Source: Rhodoblastus sp963736175 (GTDB lineage: Bacteria > Pseudomonadota > Alphaproteobacteria > Rhizobiales > Beijerinckiaceae). Taken from it: a stretch of DNA of 64,000 bases. A program made the translations under genes and the position numbers. The stretch spans positions 11,928 to 75,927 of the forward strand of contig CAVTNU010000039.1 of the NCBI GenBank assembly GCA_963736175.1. The letters are read 5' to 3'. The notes beneath the pieces were generated by a model. It did not search any database and was not told the origin of the DNA. It worked only from the letters and a program-made list of their open reading frames with translations. Below are positions 46,419 to 55,884 of this stretch, in pieces. The stretch's first letter is position 1; each line of letters opens with the position of its first letter.

Positions 46419-47237
46419 GTGACATCGGCCATCGTCGACCCATTCACAAAATTCAAGGCGCTCCAGCGCGAGGCTTGGGCGGCGTTCGCGCCGGTGGAGA
46501 TATTCACCGCCCCGCCGGCGGCGAAATTGGTGAAGTTCGCGCAGGCTACGCCCGGGCGGCGCGTACTCGACGTGGCGTGCGGGACGGGCGTCGTGGCGGT
46601 CACCGCCGGCCGGCTCGGCGCAAGGGCGTCGGGGCTCGACCTGTCGCCCGCCCTTCTCGACCGCGCCCGCCGGAACGCCTCCATCGCCGCCGTCGATATC
46701 GATTTCGTCGAGGGCGACGCGGAGGCGCTGCCCTATCCGGACGCCTCATTCGATGTCGTTCTCAGTCAGTTTGGCCATATCTTCGCGCCGCGTCCCGACG
46801 TCGCGTTGGCCGAGATGCTGCGCGTGCTCAAGCCCGGCGGCCGCATCGCGTTCTCCGCCTGGCCGCCTGAAATGCTGACGGGCCAACAGTTTGAGCTGAT
46901 CGAGCGATATTCGCCCGCGCCGCCGGCGGGCGCGGCGCGACCGGCCTCGCCCGCGTTGTGGGGCGATCCCGCCGTCATCCGCGAAAGGTTCGGCGAACGC
47001 GTGAACGACCTGCAATTCGCGCGCGACGCGATGATCGTGCCGACGCTCAGCGTTCGACACTCCCGCGTTGCGCAGGAGGCGACGACCGGCCCCCTGACCA
47101 AGCTCGTCGAGGCGCTTCAAACCGATCAGCCGAAACTGGCGCGACTTCGCGCCGAATATGAGGGCCTGCTGGCGCAGGCCTTTGAAGACAACGTCTTGCG
47201 TCTGCATTTCATCATGGCGCGCGCCGACAAGCGGTGA
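46419..47237 (+). CDS. Class I SAM-dependent methyltransferase
   Basis: This 272-aa protein has a UbiE/type-11 methyltransferase fold. The SAM loop is VLDVACGTGVVAVTA, the acidic second strand is ASGLDLSPALLDRAR, and the post-I motif is DIDFVEGDAEALPYPDASFD, followed by EMLRVLKPGGRIAFSAW. I chose GTG 46419 because AGGGAGG lies seven bases upstream; the frame is open much further up without support. The substrate is unknown. It is divergent from the priming transferase. Confidence 0.85.
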   Translation: MTSAIVDPFTKFKALQREAWAAFAPVEIFTAPPAAKLVKFAQATPGRRVLDVACGTGVVAVTAGRLGARASGLDLSPALLDRARRNASIAAVDIDFVEGDAEALPYPDASFDVVLSQFGHIFAPRPDVALAEMLRVLKPGGRIAFSAWPPEMLTGQQFELIERYSPAPPAGAARPASPALWGDPAVIRERFGERVNDLQFARDAMIVPTLSVRHSRVAQEATTGPLTKLVEALQTDQPKLARLRAEYEGLLAQAFEDNVLRLHFIMARADKR

Positions 47238-47397
47238 AGCGCGCGGCCTTGATCGATCCGTCGCGACGCCAGCAAGAAAGAAAGAATCTTAATCTTGAGG
47301 CGTCAATCTTCGGCCATTGTGTTTCGCCGCCGCCGTCATCCGGCGTAAGCATTGGCCTCCGCGCTGGGCCCGCCCGTTTCCGAGACCGTTTTCACCG

Positions 47398-48849
47398 ATG
47401 TTGATCCGCCATACGCTCCTGTATCTGCCCGCTCAACTGCTGGGGCCGCTGACGCAATTCATCGCGGCGGTCGTGTGGACGCATTGGATGGCGCCCGACG
47501 CCTATGGCGTCCTCACCTATGTCATGGCGGCGCAGGAGCTGCTCTATCTGGTTTCGCTGTCGTGGTGGGCGCAGTTCACCTTGCGCTATCTTTCCCGATA
47601 CGACGCCGCGCGGGAAAGCGACGTCTATCTGCGCGCCGAAGGCGCGGTGCTGAGCGCCGCCGCCGTCGTTCAGTCGCTGGGCGCGGTCGCGATCCTTTTC
47701 GTCGTCGATCAGCATCCGAGCCTTGGTCTGATGGCCAGCGCCATTTTCTTTTCGCTGACCCGGTCGCTGACGATGCACCTCGGCGAACGGGCGCGGGCGC
47801 GCGCGCAGATCGCCTATTACACTGTAGCGCAGACGGCTGGTCCAGTGGCCGGTTTCGTCCTGGCCTACGCGTTGGCGGTCTATGGATCGGCTTCGCCCGC
47901 CGCCGCGCTGGCCGGCTATGGCGCCGCGCAGGCGCTCGCTCTGGCCTGGCTGTGGATCAAACTCTCGGTGACGATCGATTTTCGCCGTCCCGAACGTCCG
48001 GTGATCGAAAAAGCGCTGCGCTTCGGCGCGCCGCTGATCGCCGCTGGCGGCATCGCCTGGGTCAGCCTCAACGCCATTCGCGTCGTCGTCGAACATCTGG
48101 GTTCGGCGGACGCCTTGGGGTTGCTGTCGGTCGGCTGGGGGCTGGGCCACAGGCTCGCCAATACGGTCGCCATGCTCGTCACCGCCGCGGCTTTTCCTTT
48201 GGCCGTCAAACGGTTGCAGGAAGGCTCCCGCGCCGACGCGCTGGATCAGCTCGGCCTGTCCGGCGCCTTGCTGTTCGGCTGCGTCGCGCCCGCGACGGTC
48301 GGCGTTATGCTGGTCGCTCCGCAGCTGGTCGACTTGATCATCGCCGCGCCGTTTCGCGCCGCGACCTTGTCGGTTTTGCCGTTGGCGGCTCTGGCCGGCG
48401 GCGTGCGCAACATGCGCATTCATTTTTCCGATCAGGCTCTGCTGTTGTTTGAACGCACGAAGCTGGGCATAGGTCTCAACGGCGCCGAAGCCGTGCTGGC
48501 CATCGTCGGGTCGATCGTCGGCTTCCAACTTGACGGCGTTGTCGGCGCGACGGCGGGCGCCCTGGCCGCCATCATCGTCGCCGCGATGCTCGGCTTTGTC
48601 ATGACGGCGGCCTATTTCGGCTTGCGGCCGCCGTTTCGGCATATCGCGCGCATCGCGCTGGCGACCGCCGCGATGGGCCTTTCCCTCAAACTCGGCGGCG
48701 TCAGCGCCATAGGCGGGCCGGTTATGGGCCTTTGCCTCGCCATCGCCCAAGGCGTCGTGGTCTATGCGCTGGCTTTATCCGCGCTTTATCCCACTGAGAC
48801 GCGGATGGGCATGGCGCGTTTGCGCGCTCTGGCGTCAGCGCGGCGTTAA
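47398..48849 (+). CDS. Polysaccharide flippase (Wzx-like, MOP superfamily)
   Basis: This 483-aa membrane protein has about 12-14 helices. It starts MLIRHTLLYLPAQLLGPLTQ, and the N-terminal region WTHWMAPDAYGVLTYV resembles the Wzx/RfbX start, where the family reads LG-x-E-x-YG. It would flip lipid-linked repeat units. ATG 47398 is preferred because the conserved part begins there, though the frame is open back to 47317. The surrounding priming, polymerase and chain-length genes fit this role. Confidence 0.85.
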   Translation: MLIRHTLLYLPAQLLGPLTQFIAAVVWTHWMAPDAYGVLTYVMAAQELLYLVSLSWWAQFTLRYLSRYDAARESDVYLRAEGAVLSAAAVVQSLGAVAILFVVDQHPSLGLMASAIFFSLTRSLTMHLGERARARAQIAYYTVAQTAGPVAGFVLAYALAVYGSASPAAALAGYGAAQALALAWLWIKLSVTIDFRRPERPVIEKALRFGAPLIAAGGIAWVSLNAIRVVVEHLGSADALGLLSVGWGLGHRLANTVAMLVTAAAFPLAVKRLQEGSRADALDQLGLSGALLFGCVAPATVGVMLVAPQLVDLIIAAPFRAATLSVLPLAALAGGVRNMRIHFSDQALLLFERTKLGIGLNGAEAVLAIVGSIVGFQLDGVVGATAGALAAIIVAAMLGFVMTAAYFGLRPPFRHIARIALATAAMGLSLKLGGVSAIGGPVMGLCLAIAQGVVVYALALSALYPTETRMGMARLRALASARR

Positions 48850-49024
48850 GAATGACCATTATGGAAGTTCGCGGGAGCCTCACCGCGCCGCCTGTTTTCA
48901 TTGAGACATTCGGCCCTATGGTCACTTGACATTCGCCCTTCATTCACGAATTCGGGGCAACCTTGTACATATTGCGCATCGGCGGCTTTGCCGCCGGCGC
49001 GAAGATTGGACGTGAATTTTGGCA

Positions 49025-49828
49025 ATGCCGGAGAACATGATCGCGCGATTTGATGAGCCGCCCCTCGCTAAAATCGACGGGCAGTCGATCAATGTCCTCA
49101 ATCTTGGCGACGCCATCGCCAAGATCATGGCGCGCGCGCGCCTCGGCGTCGGTTTCGCCATGGCGACGCTCAATCTCGATCATCTGGTGAAATTGCGCGC
49201 CGACGACGCGTTCCGGGCGGCCTACGCGCGGGCCGATCTTGTCTGCGCCGACGGGGCGCCGGTCGTCGCCCTGGCGCGTCGGCAGGCGGCGAATATCGAA
49301 CGCACGACCGGCGCCGATCTCATTCGCCCGCTTTGCGCGGCGGCGGCGAAGGAAAAGATTCCGGTCTATTTCTTCGGCTCGACCAGCAACGCGCTGGAAG
49401 CGGCGAAAGCAGCGCTGCTTGCCGAAAATCCCGATCTGATCGTCGCCGGGCTGGAGGCGCCGCCGTTCGGTTTCGATCCCACTTGGTCCGATGCGGCGCG
49501 CTACGGCGAAAAAATCGCCGCGTCCGGCGCGCGCCTGTGTTTTGTCTGTCTTGGCGCGCCCAAGCAGGAGCTTTTCGCCGACCGCTTGCATGGGCTTTAT
49601 CCGGGCGTCGGCTTCCTGTGCGTCGGCGCCGCGCTCGATTTTATCGCGCGGACGCAATCGCGCGCGCCCGCCGCGTTGCGGCGCGTCGGACTCGAATGGG
49701 CGTGGCGCCTCGCCGCCGATCCGCGCCGGTTGGCCTGGCGCTACGCGCAATGCGCCATTCTGCTGGCGCGCCTGACCATTGAGGAAGCCTTCAAGGCCGC
49801 CTCGCCCTCGCGGGAAAAACAATCATGA
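49025..49828 (+). CDS. WecB/TagA/CpsF family glycosyltransferase
   Basis: This 267-aa transferase (GT26) adds an N-acetylmannosamine-type or similar sugar to a lipid-linked acceptor. Motifs are FAMATLNLDHLVKLR, the Asp region ADLVCADGAPVV, GADLIRPLCAAAAK, and VCLGAPKQELFAD with the signature G-x-P-K-Q-E. The start is ATG 49025; TTG 49019 is in frame. Its stop overlaps the next gene by 4 bp (ATGA). Confidence 0.9.
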   Translation: MPENMIARFDEPPLAKIDGQSINVLNLGDAIAKIMARARLGVGFAMATLNLDHLVKLRADDAFRAAYARADLVCADGAPVVALARRQAANIERTTGADLIRPLCAAAAKEKIPVYFFGSTSNALEAAKAALLAENPDLIVAGLEAPPFGFDPTWSDAARYGEKIAASGARLCFVCLGAPKQELFADRLHGLYPGVGFLCVGAALDFIARTQSRAPAALRRVGLEWAWRLAADPRRLAWRYAQCAILLARLTIEEAFKAASPSREKQS

Positions 49829-51072
49829 CCTTGCCTTTGATCGCTCGCCCCTATCGCTTGTGCCTCATGCATTCGCTCGATCCGCGCGGCGCCAAGCTCG
49901 GCGGCGTCGAAACACATGTGCGGCAGATCCTTTCCCGCCACCCGGATGATTTTTCGGTTCTGTTCGTCGGCCTCGACGAAATCGGCGATCTGACGCCGGG
50001 CAAGGTCGTCGACCTCGATTATCAAGGGCGCGCTATAGAATTCCTGCCGGTCGCCCATGTGCCGGGCGAGCGCATCAACAGCGCCAGCAAGACCGTGCTG
50101 GGGTCGACGACCTTGCGTTTTTTTGTCGGAATGATCCGCCACGCCCTCGCCATCCACCGCGCCATCGGCGAGGGGCCGTGGTCGGCCGACGTGCAGCGCT
50201 ACGAATTCGCCCTGCCGCCCAAGCTGCTCGGCGGGCTGATGGCGATGACCGTGCATAACGAGGGCGGCAAGGAGGACAAGATGGACAGCCTCTTGTCGCG
50301 CTATTGGTTCCTGCATGAATTCAATGAGAAGCTGTCGTTGCGCCTGGCCGATCACATCTTCGGCGTCAATCCCAATATCGTCGCGCGGATCGACGCCCTG
50401 TTTCCGCAATGGGCGGGGAAGGCGGAAGTGATGTCGGTGGCGATCGACACCGACCGCTTTAAACCGGCGCCGTTCGATTGCGCCGACGGCGTCTTGCGCG
50501 TGTGTTTCGCCGGCCAACTCGACGCGTTCAAGGACCCGCCGCTGATGTTCGCCATGCTGGCGAAGCTCGCGGCCAAGTTGAACGGCGCGCTGGAGTTTCA
50601 CTATGTCGGCGCCACCGATCCGCATCGCTACGCCGAATTCGCCGCCATCGAAGCCATCACGACACGGCACGGGCCGAAAACCGCCGACGAGGTGGCGCAG
50701 ATCATGCGCCGGTGTCATGCCGGCGTGCTGACTTCGCATTTTGAGGGCATGCCCTGCTACCTCCTGGAAATGCTGGCGAGCGGGCGTCCGGTCGGCGCAA
50801 TAGCCCTGCCGCAATACGCCCCGCTGATCCTTCCCGGCGTCAGTGGCGCGCTGGTCGAGCGCAGCGATCCGCCCACCGCCGCGATTGAAAATCTCAGCGA
50901 CGCGTTCGTCGATCTCTGGGCCTCGATCCGCGCCGGCGGGCTCGACCCGCAAAAGATCGCCGCTCTGACGCAGCCTTATTCGATCAAGGCGCAAATGACG
51001 CGCCTGTTCGACGTTCACCGCGCGCTGCAACGCGGCGAAAAGCCGGAGAGGTCTAACTCCCCTGCAATTTAG
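49825..51072 (+). CDS. Family 4 glycosyltransferase
   Basis: This 415-aa GT-B transferase has an N-terminal acceptor domain (HSLDPRGAKLGGVETHVRQI) and a C-terminal donor domain with VCFAGQLDAFKDPPLMFAML and the E-x7-E-type site in FEGMPCYLLEMLASGRPVGA. It is translationally coupled to the WecB-like gene by ATGA. It should add a sugar to the same glycan unit. The donor sugar is not readable. Confidence 0.88.
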   Translation: MTLPLIARPYRLCLMHSLDPRGAKLGGVETHVRQILSRHPDDFSVLFVGLDEIGDLTPGKVVDLDYQGRAIEFLPVAHVPGERINSASKTVLGSTTLRFFVGMIRHALAIHRAIGEGPWSADVQRYEFALPPKLLGGLMAMTVHNEGGKEDKMDSLLSRYWFLHEFNEKLSLRLADHIFGVNPNIVARIDALFPQWAGKAEVMSVAIDTDRFKPAPFDCADGVLRVCFAGQLDAFKDPPLMFAMLAKLAAKLNGALEFHYVGATDPHRYAEFAAIEAITTRHGPKTADEVAQIMRRCHAGVLTSHFEGMPCYLLEMLASGRPVGAIALPQYAPLILPGVSGALVERSDPPTAAIENLSDAFVDLWASIRAGGLDPQKIAALTQPYSIKAQMTRLFDVHRALQRGEKPERSNSPAI

Positions 51073-51098
51073 CGGACTGTCGCCGGAACTACCCAAAC

Positions 51099-51190
51099 TG
51101 ACAGGATAGGCGCCTGTCCGGCCCCCTTGCCCATCCTGTCCTTCTCCCCGTAATCGGGGAGAAGGAACGCTAACGACGGATGGGCTTTGG
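51099..51190. repeat. Dispersed intergenic repeat, copy A
   Basis: This copy contains GATAGGCGCCTGTCCGGCCC, then CCATCCTGTC, a hairpin CTCCCCGTAATCGGGGAG, and GAAGGAACGCTAACGACGGA before GGGCTTT. The same parts recur at 52690-52870 and 52945-53010. Confidence 0.8.
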
Positions 51191-51316
51191 CGGTTTCGCG
51201 GGCATAATGGCCGGCGTGAGCGGTCGCTCTTGATGATCGATGGTGGGGAAAGTTTGACGCCCCCTCCTGTGAGGCCTACACGTCACATTCCAAATCTCCA
51301 GCGGAACAGGAACATA

Positions 51317-51760
51317 ATGCCGGCTTTCAGAGGCGCGAGCTTTCAGGACAGACAGAAATCCACGGCCGAGGCCAAAAAAGCTTTGCTGGAAAAATTCAAG
51401 GCGCGGCCCGCCGCCGACGATCCGCTCGTGATCGAGCGCGAGGCGCGGCGCCGGGAAATCGCCGCGGCGCGCGAGGCGCGGGCCGTCGAACGGGCCGCGC
51501 GTTCGCGCGCCGAGGCTGATGAGCGGGCCCGTCTGGAAGCCGAAAACCATGCGGCGCTGCAGGCTCGATTGAAAGCCGACGAAGAGGCGCGCGAGGCGAA
51601 CGCCATCGTCGAAGCGGCGCGCCTTCAGCTTGAGGCGGAAGAGGCGATTCAGGCCAAAATCCAGCTTGAAAACGAAAAGAAAGCCGAACGCGACGCCCGC
51701 TATGCGGCGCGCAAAGGGCGCAAGGCGGAAGCCAAGTCGGAGCAACGGCGGTATCGCTGA
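51317..51760 (+). CDS. DUF6481 family protein
   Basis: This 147-aa, highly charged, Ala/Glu/Arg-rich protein is predicted to be one long helix or coiled coil. The N-terminal part (FRGASFQDRQKSTAEAKKAL, LLEKFKARP) and the basic C-terminus (RDARYAARKGRKAEAK) are characteristic of DUF6481, common in alphaproteobacteria. The function is unknown. ATG 51317 starts at the conserved N-terminus, with GGAAC upstream. Confidence 0.8.
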   Translation: MPAFRGASFQDRQKSTAEAKKALLEKFKARPAADDPLVIEREARRREIAAAREARAVERAARSRAEADERARLEAENHAALQARLKADEEAREANAIVEAARLQLEAEEAIQAKIQLENEKKAERDARYAARKGRKAEAKSEQRRYR

Positions 51761-51785
51761 GCCGCGCCGGAAGCGCCCACAGGTC

Positions 51786-52433
51786 CTAGGCCCGCAGGTC
51801 TTTCCAGTGATGGATTGTTACGTTTCCCGAAGGCTGCCGCGCGGCCTTCGCCATGGCCGTCGCCACGTCCTTGCCGTCGATGCCGCGATAAAGACTCAAG
51901 GGTCCGACAAGAACCGGGTTGATGGCTGACCAAAGGCGGATAAAAAGCTTTTCCATCGGCCGATTTTCTTCCCGATGCCCTAAAAGCATCGAGGGGCGGA
52001 ACAGATGGGCATGCTCATAGTTGAGAGCGAGGATGTCCCTTTCCACTTCTCCCTTGGTGCGAATATAAAAAACATTGGATTGAGCATTGGCGCCGACAGC
52101 CGTCACCACAAAGACGGACTTGGCCCCATTGTCTTTGGCGATTTTCGCCGCAAGAACCGGATAGTCGTGATCGACTTTATAGTACTCGTCCTGTTGCGGG
52201 ATTTTCTTTTTGGTCGTGCCCAGGGCGATAAAAACGTCGTCCCCTTGAATTTGATCCTTGATGCTCGGCAGGGATTGCAAATCGCCAATCAGGATTTTGA
52301 GCTTGGGGTGTTCGGTTTCTAATTTTTTCCGCACCACCACGGTCACCTGATCGTAGTCGGGGCTTTGCAGGAGCTCCTCTAAAAGCGCTGAGCCGATAAA
52401 GCCGCTGGCCCCGAAAAGAACAGCTTTTTTCAT
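51786..52433 (-). CDS. NAD(P)-binding oxidoreductase (NmrA/HTATIP2-like)
   Basis: This 215-aa atypical SDR starts MKKAVLFGASGFIGSALLEE, with the Rossmann loop G-A-S-G-F-I-G. It contains FVVTAVGANAQSNVFYIRTK, then GEVERDI and LFRPSMLLGHRE, as in oxidoreductases of the HTATIP2/YtfG-like group. Codon use (many AAA, ATT, AAT) and composition are clearly more AT-rich than the neighbours, a sign of transfer from another lineage. ATG 52433 marks the Rossmann start. Confidence 0.82.
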   Translation of the reverse strand: MKKAVLFGASGFIGSALLEELLQSPDYDQVTVVVRKKLETEHPKLKILIGDLQSLPSIKDQIQGDDVFIALGTTKKKIPQQDEYYKVDHDYPVLAAKIAKDNGAKSVFVVTAVGANAQSNVFYIRTKGEVERDILALNYEHAHLFRPSMLLGHREENRPMEKLFIRLWSAINPVLVGPLSLYRGIDGKDVATAMAKAARQPSGNVTIHHWKDLRA

Positions 52434-52689
52434 GAAATGTCCCGCCTGACGACCTTTGGGTTGTTCAGTCTGATTTCTCTTCTTTATAGTCCGCAAGGGT
52501 GTCGCGTCACGGCGCCGGCGCGCTCAACTTCGTTCGCTCGACCTGTTCCTTCGCCTTCGGCTCGCGGCCGCGCGGCATAGACAGGAGCTTTCTGTTTAGC
52601 ACAGCCGCCAGCCGCCGGATAAAGGTTTCGTCTCCGAGCGGGTGGGGGCGATTGTTTCGGCGGCCGGCGACATCGAAGCAATCGGCTTA

Positions 52690-52870
52690 CTCCTCATCCT
52701 GTCGTTCTCCTCGCAATAGGGCGTTCGCAAGAACGCCCGTCTCTCGACGGGCTATGCGGGGCGAAGGGACGCTGACGACGGACTTGGCTTTGCCTTTCCC
52801 CGAATTCACGGGATAGGCGCCTTTCCGGCCCCCTCGCCCCGCGAAAGCGGGGAGAGGGCGGGGGTGAGGG
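52690..52870. repeat. Dispersed intergenic repeat, copy B (composite)
   Basis: This copy contains CATCCTGTCGTTCTCC, a perfect 8-bp hairpin with GCAA loop (52719-52738), GAAGGGACGCTGACGACGGA, then GATAGGCGCCTTTCCGGCCC and a second hairpin with GAAA loop (52837-52852). The order of the parts differs from copy A. Confidence 0.8.
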
Positions 52871-52944
52871 GCGGGGCAAAGAGGCACTATGCCGTCAAAA
52901 TTGCGCGATTTCGGCGGCTTCCCGGAATCATCGGGGCCAATCGC

Positions 52945-53010
52945 TTGCCCATCCTGACCTTCCCCCCGTAAACGGGGCGAAGGGACGCTAACGACGGACG
53001 GGCTTTGCAA
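52945..53010. repeat. Dispersed intergenic repeat, copy C
   Basis: This copy contains CCCATCCTGACC, a short CCCCGTAAACGGGG hairpin, and GAAGGGACGCTAACGACGGA before GGGCTTT. It matches copy A closely except for the hairpin loop. Confidence 0.8.
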
Positions 53011-53074
53011 TCCCGTAGTTGGGTGGATGGCGCCCCGCAGCGGCGTCGATGCCTCAATCCGTCCGGGAATCGCT

Positions 53075-54142
53075 CTACGCGGGCGCGATCTCGTCGAACA
53101 GCGCGGCGTAATTGTCGAGCGCCGATTCAACCGAGAAATTGCGCGCGCGCGCGATGCGCGGGCCGGGATCGCCCGGCGCGTCCAGCGCTTTCGCCAGCGC
53201 CTGCGTCATCGCCGCTTCGTCGCCGACGCCGACCAGCAGGCCATAACGGCCGTCGTCGAGAATTTCGCCGGGGCCGCCGCAATCGGTGGTGACGACGGGC
53301 AGACCGAAGGCCAGCGCCTCGGCGACGACGAGCCCGAAACTCTCGCTGTCCGAGGCAAGCGCGAAACAGCGCGCCCTGGCGTAATAGTCCCATGGCGCCT
53401 CGACATAGCCCTTGAGGTCGACGCGATCGCGCAAGCCCAGCGCGGCGATTTCGGCTTCTATCCGTGGGCGCTCGGGGCCTTCGCCGAGAATGATCAGACG
53501 CGCGTCCGGCCGTTCAAGGCGGGCGAAGGCGCGCAGCAGCATCGGGTAGTTCTTCGCCGGCGCCAGGCGTCCGACGCTGAGGACGGCGGGCGGGCGTTGC
53601 GCCAGCGGCGGGATTGAGGCGTCCGGCGCTCCGCCGTCCGTGGCGATCGGATTGTAGAGACGCCGCGTGCGAGAGGCCGCCGCGCGCCAGACGTCGACGA
53701 GGTCGTCGCGCAAAGCGTTGGAGACACAAACCGTGCGCGCGGCAAGGCGCGTCAGCAGTGGCGTCAGCAGATAGGACAGACGGCTCAAGGTCCGCGGCTC
53801 GGCGTCGAAATAACCGTGATAGCTGATGACGACCCGGTCCAGCGCGCCGGCGAGCGCCGCCGCCGCGACCAGCTTCAGGTTGGAGGCGCACAGCGCCGAG
53901 GCGATGACATCCGGTTTTTCGCGCCGGATCAGCCTCGCCAGGCGCCAAATCGCCAGAAAATGGTTTGTTCCCAAGGTGCGGCGAACGACGGCGGGATCGA
54001 GAAAGGCGGCGTTTTCGGGCGAATCGAAATCCTGCGCGAAAACGACGTCCTCGCCGCGCGCCTTGAAGCCCGAGGCGAGCAGGGCCCAGACGCGCTCGGC
54101 GCCGCCGCCTTGCAGGGAATGCGTATAAAAAACAATCTTGCG
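53075..54142 (-). CDS. Family 4 glycosyltransferase
   Basis: This 355-aa GT-B transferase starts MRKIVFYTHSLQGGGAERVW, a classic GT4 N-terminus. The donor domain has VLSVGRLAPAKNYPMLLRAF, LIILGEGPERPRIEAEIAAL and ALASDSESFGLVVAEALAFG with the E-x7-E site, then LPVVTTDCGGPGEIL. ATG 54142 is chosen because the conserved start follows; the frame is open 11 codons further. It reads away from the GINT1-like gene. Confidence 0.9.
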   Translation of the reverse strand, partial: RKIVFYTHSLQGGGAERVWALLASGFKARGEDVVFAQDFDSPENAAFLDPAVVRRTLGTNHFLAIWRLARLIRREKPDVIASALCASNLKLVAAAALAGALDRVVISYHGYFDAEPRTLSRLSYLLTPLLTRLAARTVCVSNALRDDLVDVWRAAASRTRRLYNPIATDGGAPDASIPPLAQRPPAVLSVGRLAPAKNYPMLLRAFARLERPDARLIILGEGPERPRIEAEIAALGLRDRVDLKGYVEAPWDYYARARCFALASDSESFGLVVAEALAFGLPVVTTDCGGPGEILDDGRYGLLVGVGDEAAMTQALAKALDAPGDPGPRIARARNFSVESALDNYAALFDEIAPA

Positions 54143-54338
54143 CATGAACGCCCGGCTTCGCCCTTCGATCAACAACAGCTTTCGGCGGCGCCCGCTTGGC
54201 GACGCCGCGATTTATCTATAGGCCATTGTCGTTAAGCAGGCGTTTTTCAGCCGGCGGTGGTCGCTGACGCCGCCTGATCGACAAAAAAACCGTTGCAATC
54301 GCGGAGGCCGAAATCTTGCGTGACCGGCTGGGGCGTTC

Positions 54339-55820
54339 ATGCCGCTGATCGAATTCGTCTTTGGACCCGAGCCGGCGCGCTGGCAAACGGATCTGTTGCG
54401 CCGTTGCCGCGCGGCGGGCTTCCCGGTCGTTACGGCGAGGGCGCCCGGTCCAAGCGCGCCGGCCGGTCTGCGCCTGCTGTTGTCGTTCGAGCGCCTCGCC
54501 TATCGCTTGAGCCCTTGCGCCTATGATTTGACCGAAGTCGAACGGACCGACGCGGGCGCCGCCGATCTGACCATAGACCTGTCGGGCGGGCGCGAAGGAC
54601 TCATCCGCTCTTGGCCATTAATGCGGCCGCTCTATCAGGGATCGGCCGATCCCGGCGCCGTCGTCGCCGCCTTGCTGGCGCGACAGACGCCGCGCGTCGC
54701 GCTCGAATGGGTCGACATGCAGGGCGCGCGCGTTGTGGTTGAGGGCGATCTCGCCATTCTCGATCCGGCCGTGTTGTCGCGCGCGCTCGACGAAACTTTC
54801 GCGCGCCTCGCCAGCATGATTTTGCGCGCCGTCGAGAATTTTCGCGCCGGCTTCGCCTTTCCCGCGCTAGCGGCGTCCGCCGCGCCGCCATTGGCGGCCG
54901 TGTCGCCGCTGGCCTTCGGCGCCGGCGCCGTAGCCGAGAAAATCGGCGCGCGATTGAGAAAGCTCGTCGTTCAGCCCGAACATTGGCGCGTCGCCCTGCG
55001 CCGCCTCGACGGCGCCGGCGTCATCGACGATCTCGCCTGGCCGCAAGCGACCTATCAGGCCCTCGCCGACGATGGCCAGCGCTATTACGCCGATCCGTTC
55101 CTGTTCGAACATGAGGGCCGGACCCACCTTTTCGTCGAGGAATATCCCTACGCCACGGCGAAGGGGATCATCAGCCATTGCCTCGTCGGCGCGGACGGAC
55201 GGGCGAGCGCGCCGAGGCCGGTTCTGGAAGCCGATTGTCATCTGTCCTATCCGCAGGTCTTCGCCCATGCCGGGGCGATTTACATGATCCCGGAAACCGG
55301 CGGCGCGCGGCGGATCGAACTTTATCGGGCCGAGCGTTTTCCCGATCGCTGGCGCCTCGACGCCGTTCTCGTCGACAATGTCGAGGCCTCCGACGCCACG
55401 CTGATGGTCGACGCGGGGCGATTCTGGCTGTTCGCGGCGCTTTCGGACGGCGGGGCGTCAAGCTGGGACGCTCTCGGCCTGTTTTCCGCCGCCGATTTGC
55501 GCGGACCCTGGCGGGCGCATCAACGCAATCCGGTTGTGATCGACGCGCGCGGCGCCCGCCCGGCCGGGCCGATGGTCAAAGTCGGCGGCAAATGGCGCCG
55601 GCCGACGCAAAACTGCGCCGCGGGCTATGGCGCGGCGATGCGGATCTATCAGGTCGAGCTTCTCGACGACGAGCAGTTTTCACAATCGCTGCTCGCCGAC
55701 CTGGCGCCGCCCGCCCAGCTTGGCGCGCAGGGCGTCCACACCTTATGCCGCCTCGGCCCCATCGAGGCGATCGATTTTCACGCGCCGCTGGCGCGCAAGG
55801 GGTTCGGCTGGCTGAGATAG
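54339..55820 (+). CDS. GINT1 N-terminal-like beta-propeller protein
   Basis: This 493-aa protein has an N-terminal region resembling formyltransferase/GT-associated parts. The C-terminal half resembles the N-terminal domain of plant glucosamine inositolphosphorylceramide transferase: YYADPFLFEHEGRTHLFVEE, CHLSYPQVFAHAGAIYMIPE, then PRPAGPMVKVGG-type segments and KWRRPTQNCAAGYGAAM. This five-bladed fold occurs in bacterial polysaccharide loci, and its exact role is unsettled. GGGG lies near ATG 54339. A HAD phosphatase follows after 64 bp. Confidence 0.72.
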   Translation: MPLIEFVFGPEPARWQTDLLRRCRAAGFPVVTARAPGPSAPAGLRLLLSFERLAYRLSPCAYDLTEVERTDAGAADLTIDLSGGREGLIRSWPLMRPLYQGSADPGAVVAALLARQTPRVALEWVDMQGARVVVEGDLAILDPAVLSRALDETFARLASMILRAVENFRAGFAFPALAASAAPPLAAVSPLAFGAGAVAEKIGARLRKLVVQPEHWRVALRRLDGAGVIDDLAWPQATYQALADDGQRYYADPFLFEHEGRTHLFVEEYPYATAKGIISHCLVGADGRASAPRPVLEADCHLSYPQVFAHAGAIYMIPETGGARRIELYRAERFPDRWRLDAVLVDNVEASDATLMVDAGRFWLFAALSDGGASSWDALGLFSAADLRGPWRAHQRNPVVIDARGARPAGPMVKVGGKWRRPTQNCAAGYGAAMRIYQVELLDDEQFSQSLLADLAPPAQLGAQGVHTLCRLGPIEAIDFHAPLARKGFGWLR

Positions 55821-55884
55821 CGGGACGCCGCAATAATTTCGCCCGCGTCTTGACAGCGAAGACGCCCGCCTTTAGCCGGCTGTC

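Larger units (their letters stand above)
52497..53074. other. Intergenic region made largely of dispersed repeats
   Basis: No gene is seen in these 580 bp. Two copies of the intergenic repeat family occupy much of it (52690-52870 and 52945-53010). It separates the transferred oxidoreductase gene from a convergent-side glycosyltransferase. Confidence 0.6.

Noticed and set aside
47392..51096. Antisense frames of about 450 codons opposite the flippase and the GT4 gene
   Set aside because: Codon-shadow frames typical of high-GC DNA; the sense strand carries the recognised families.
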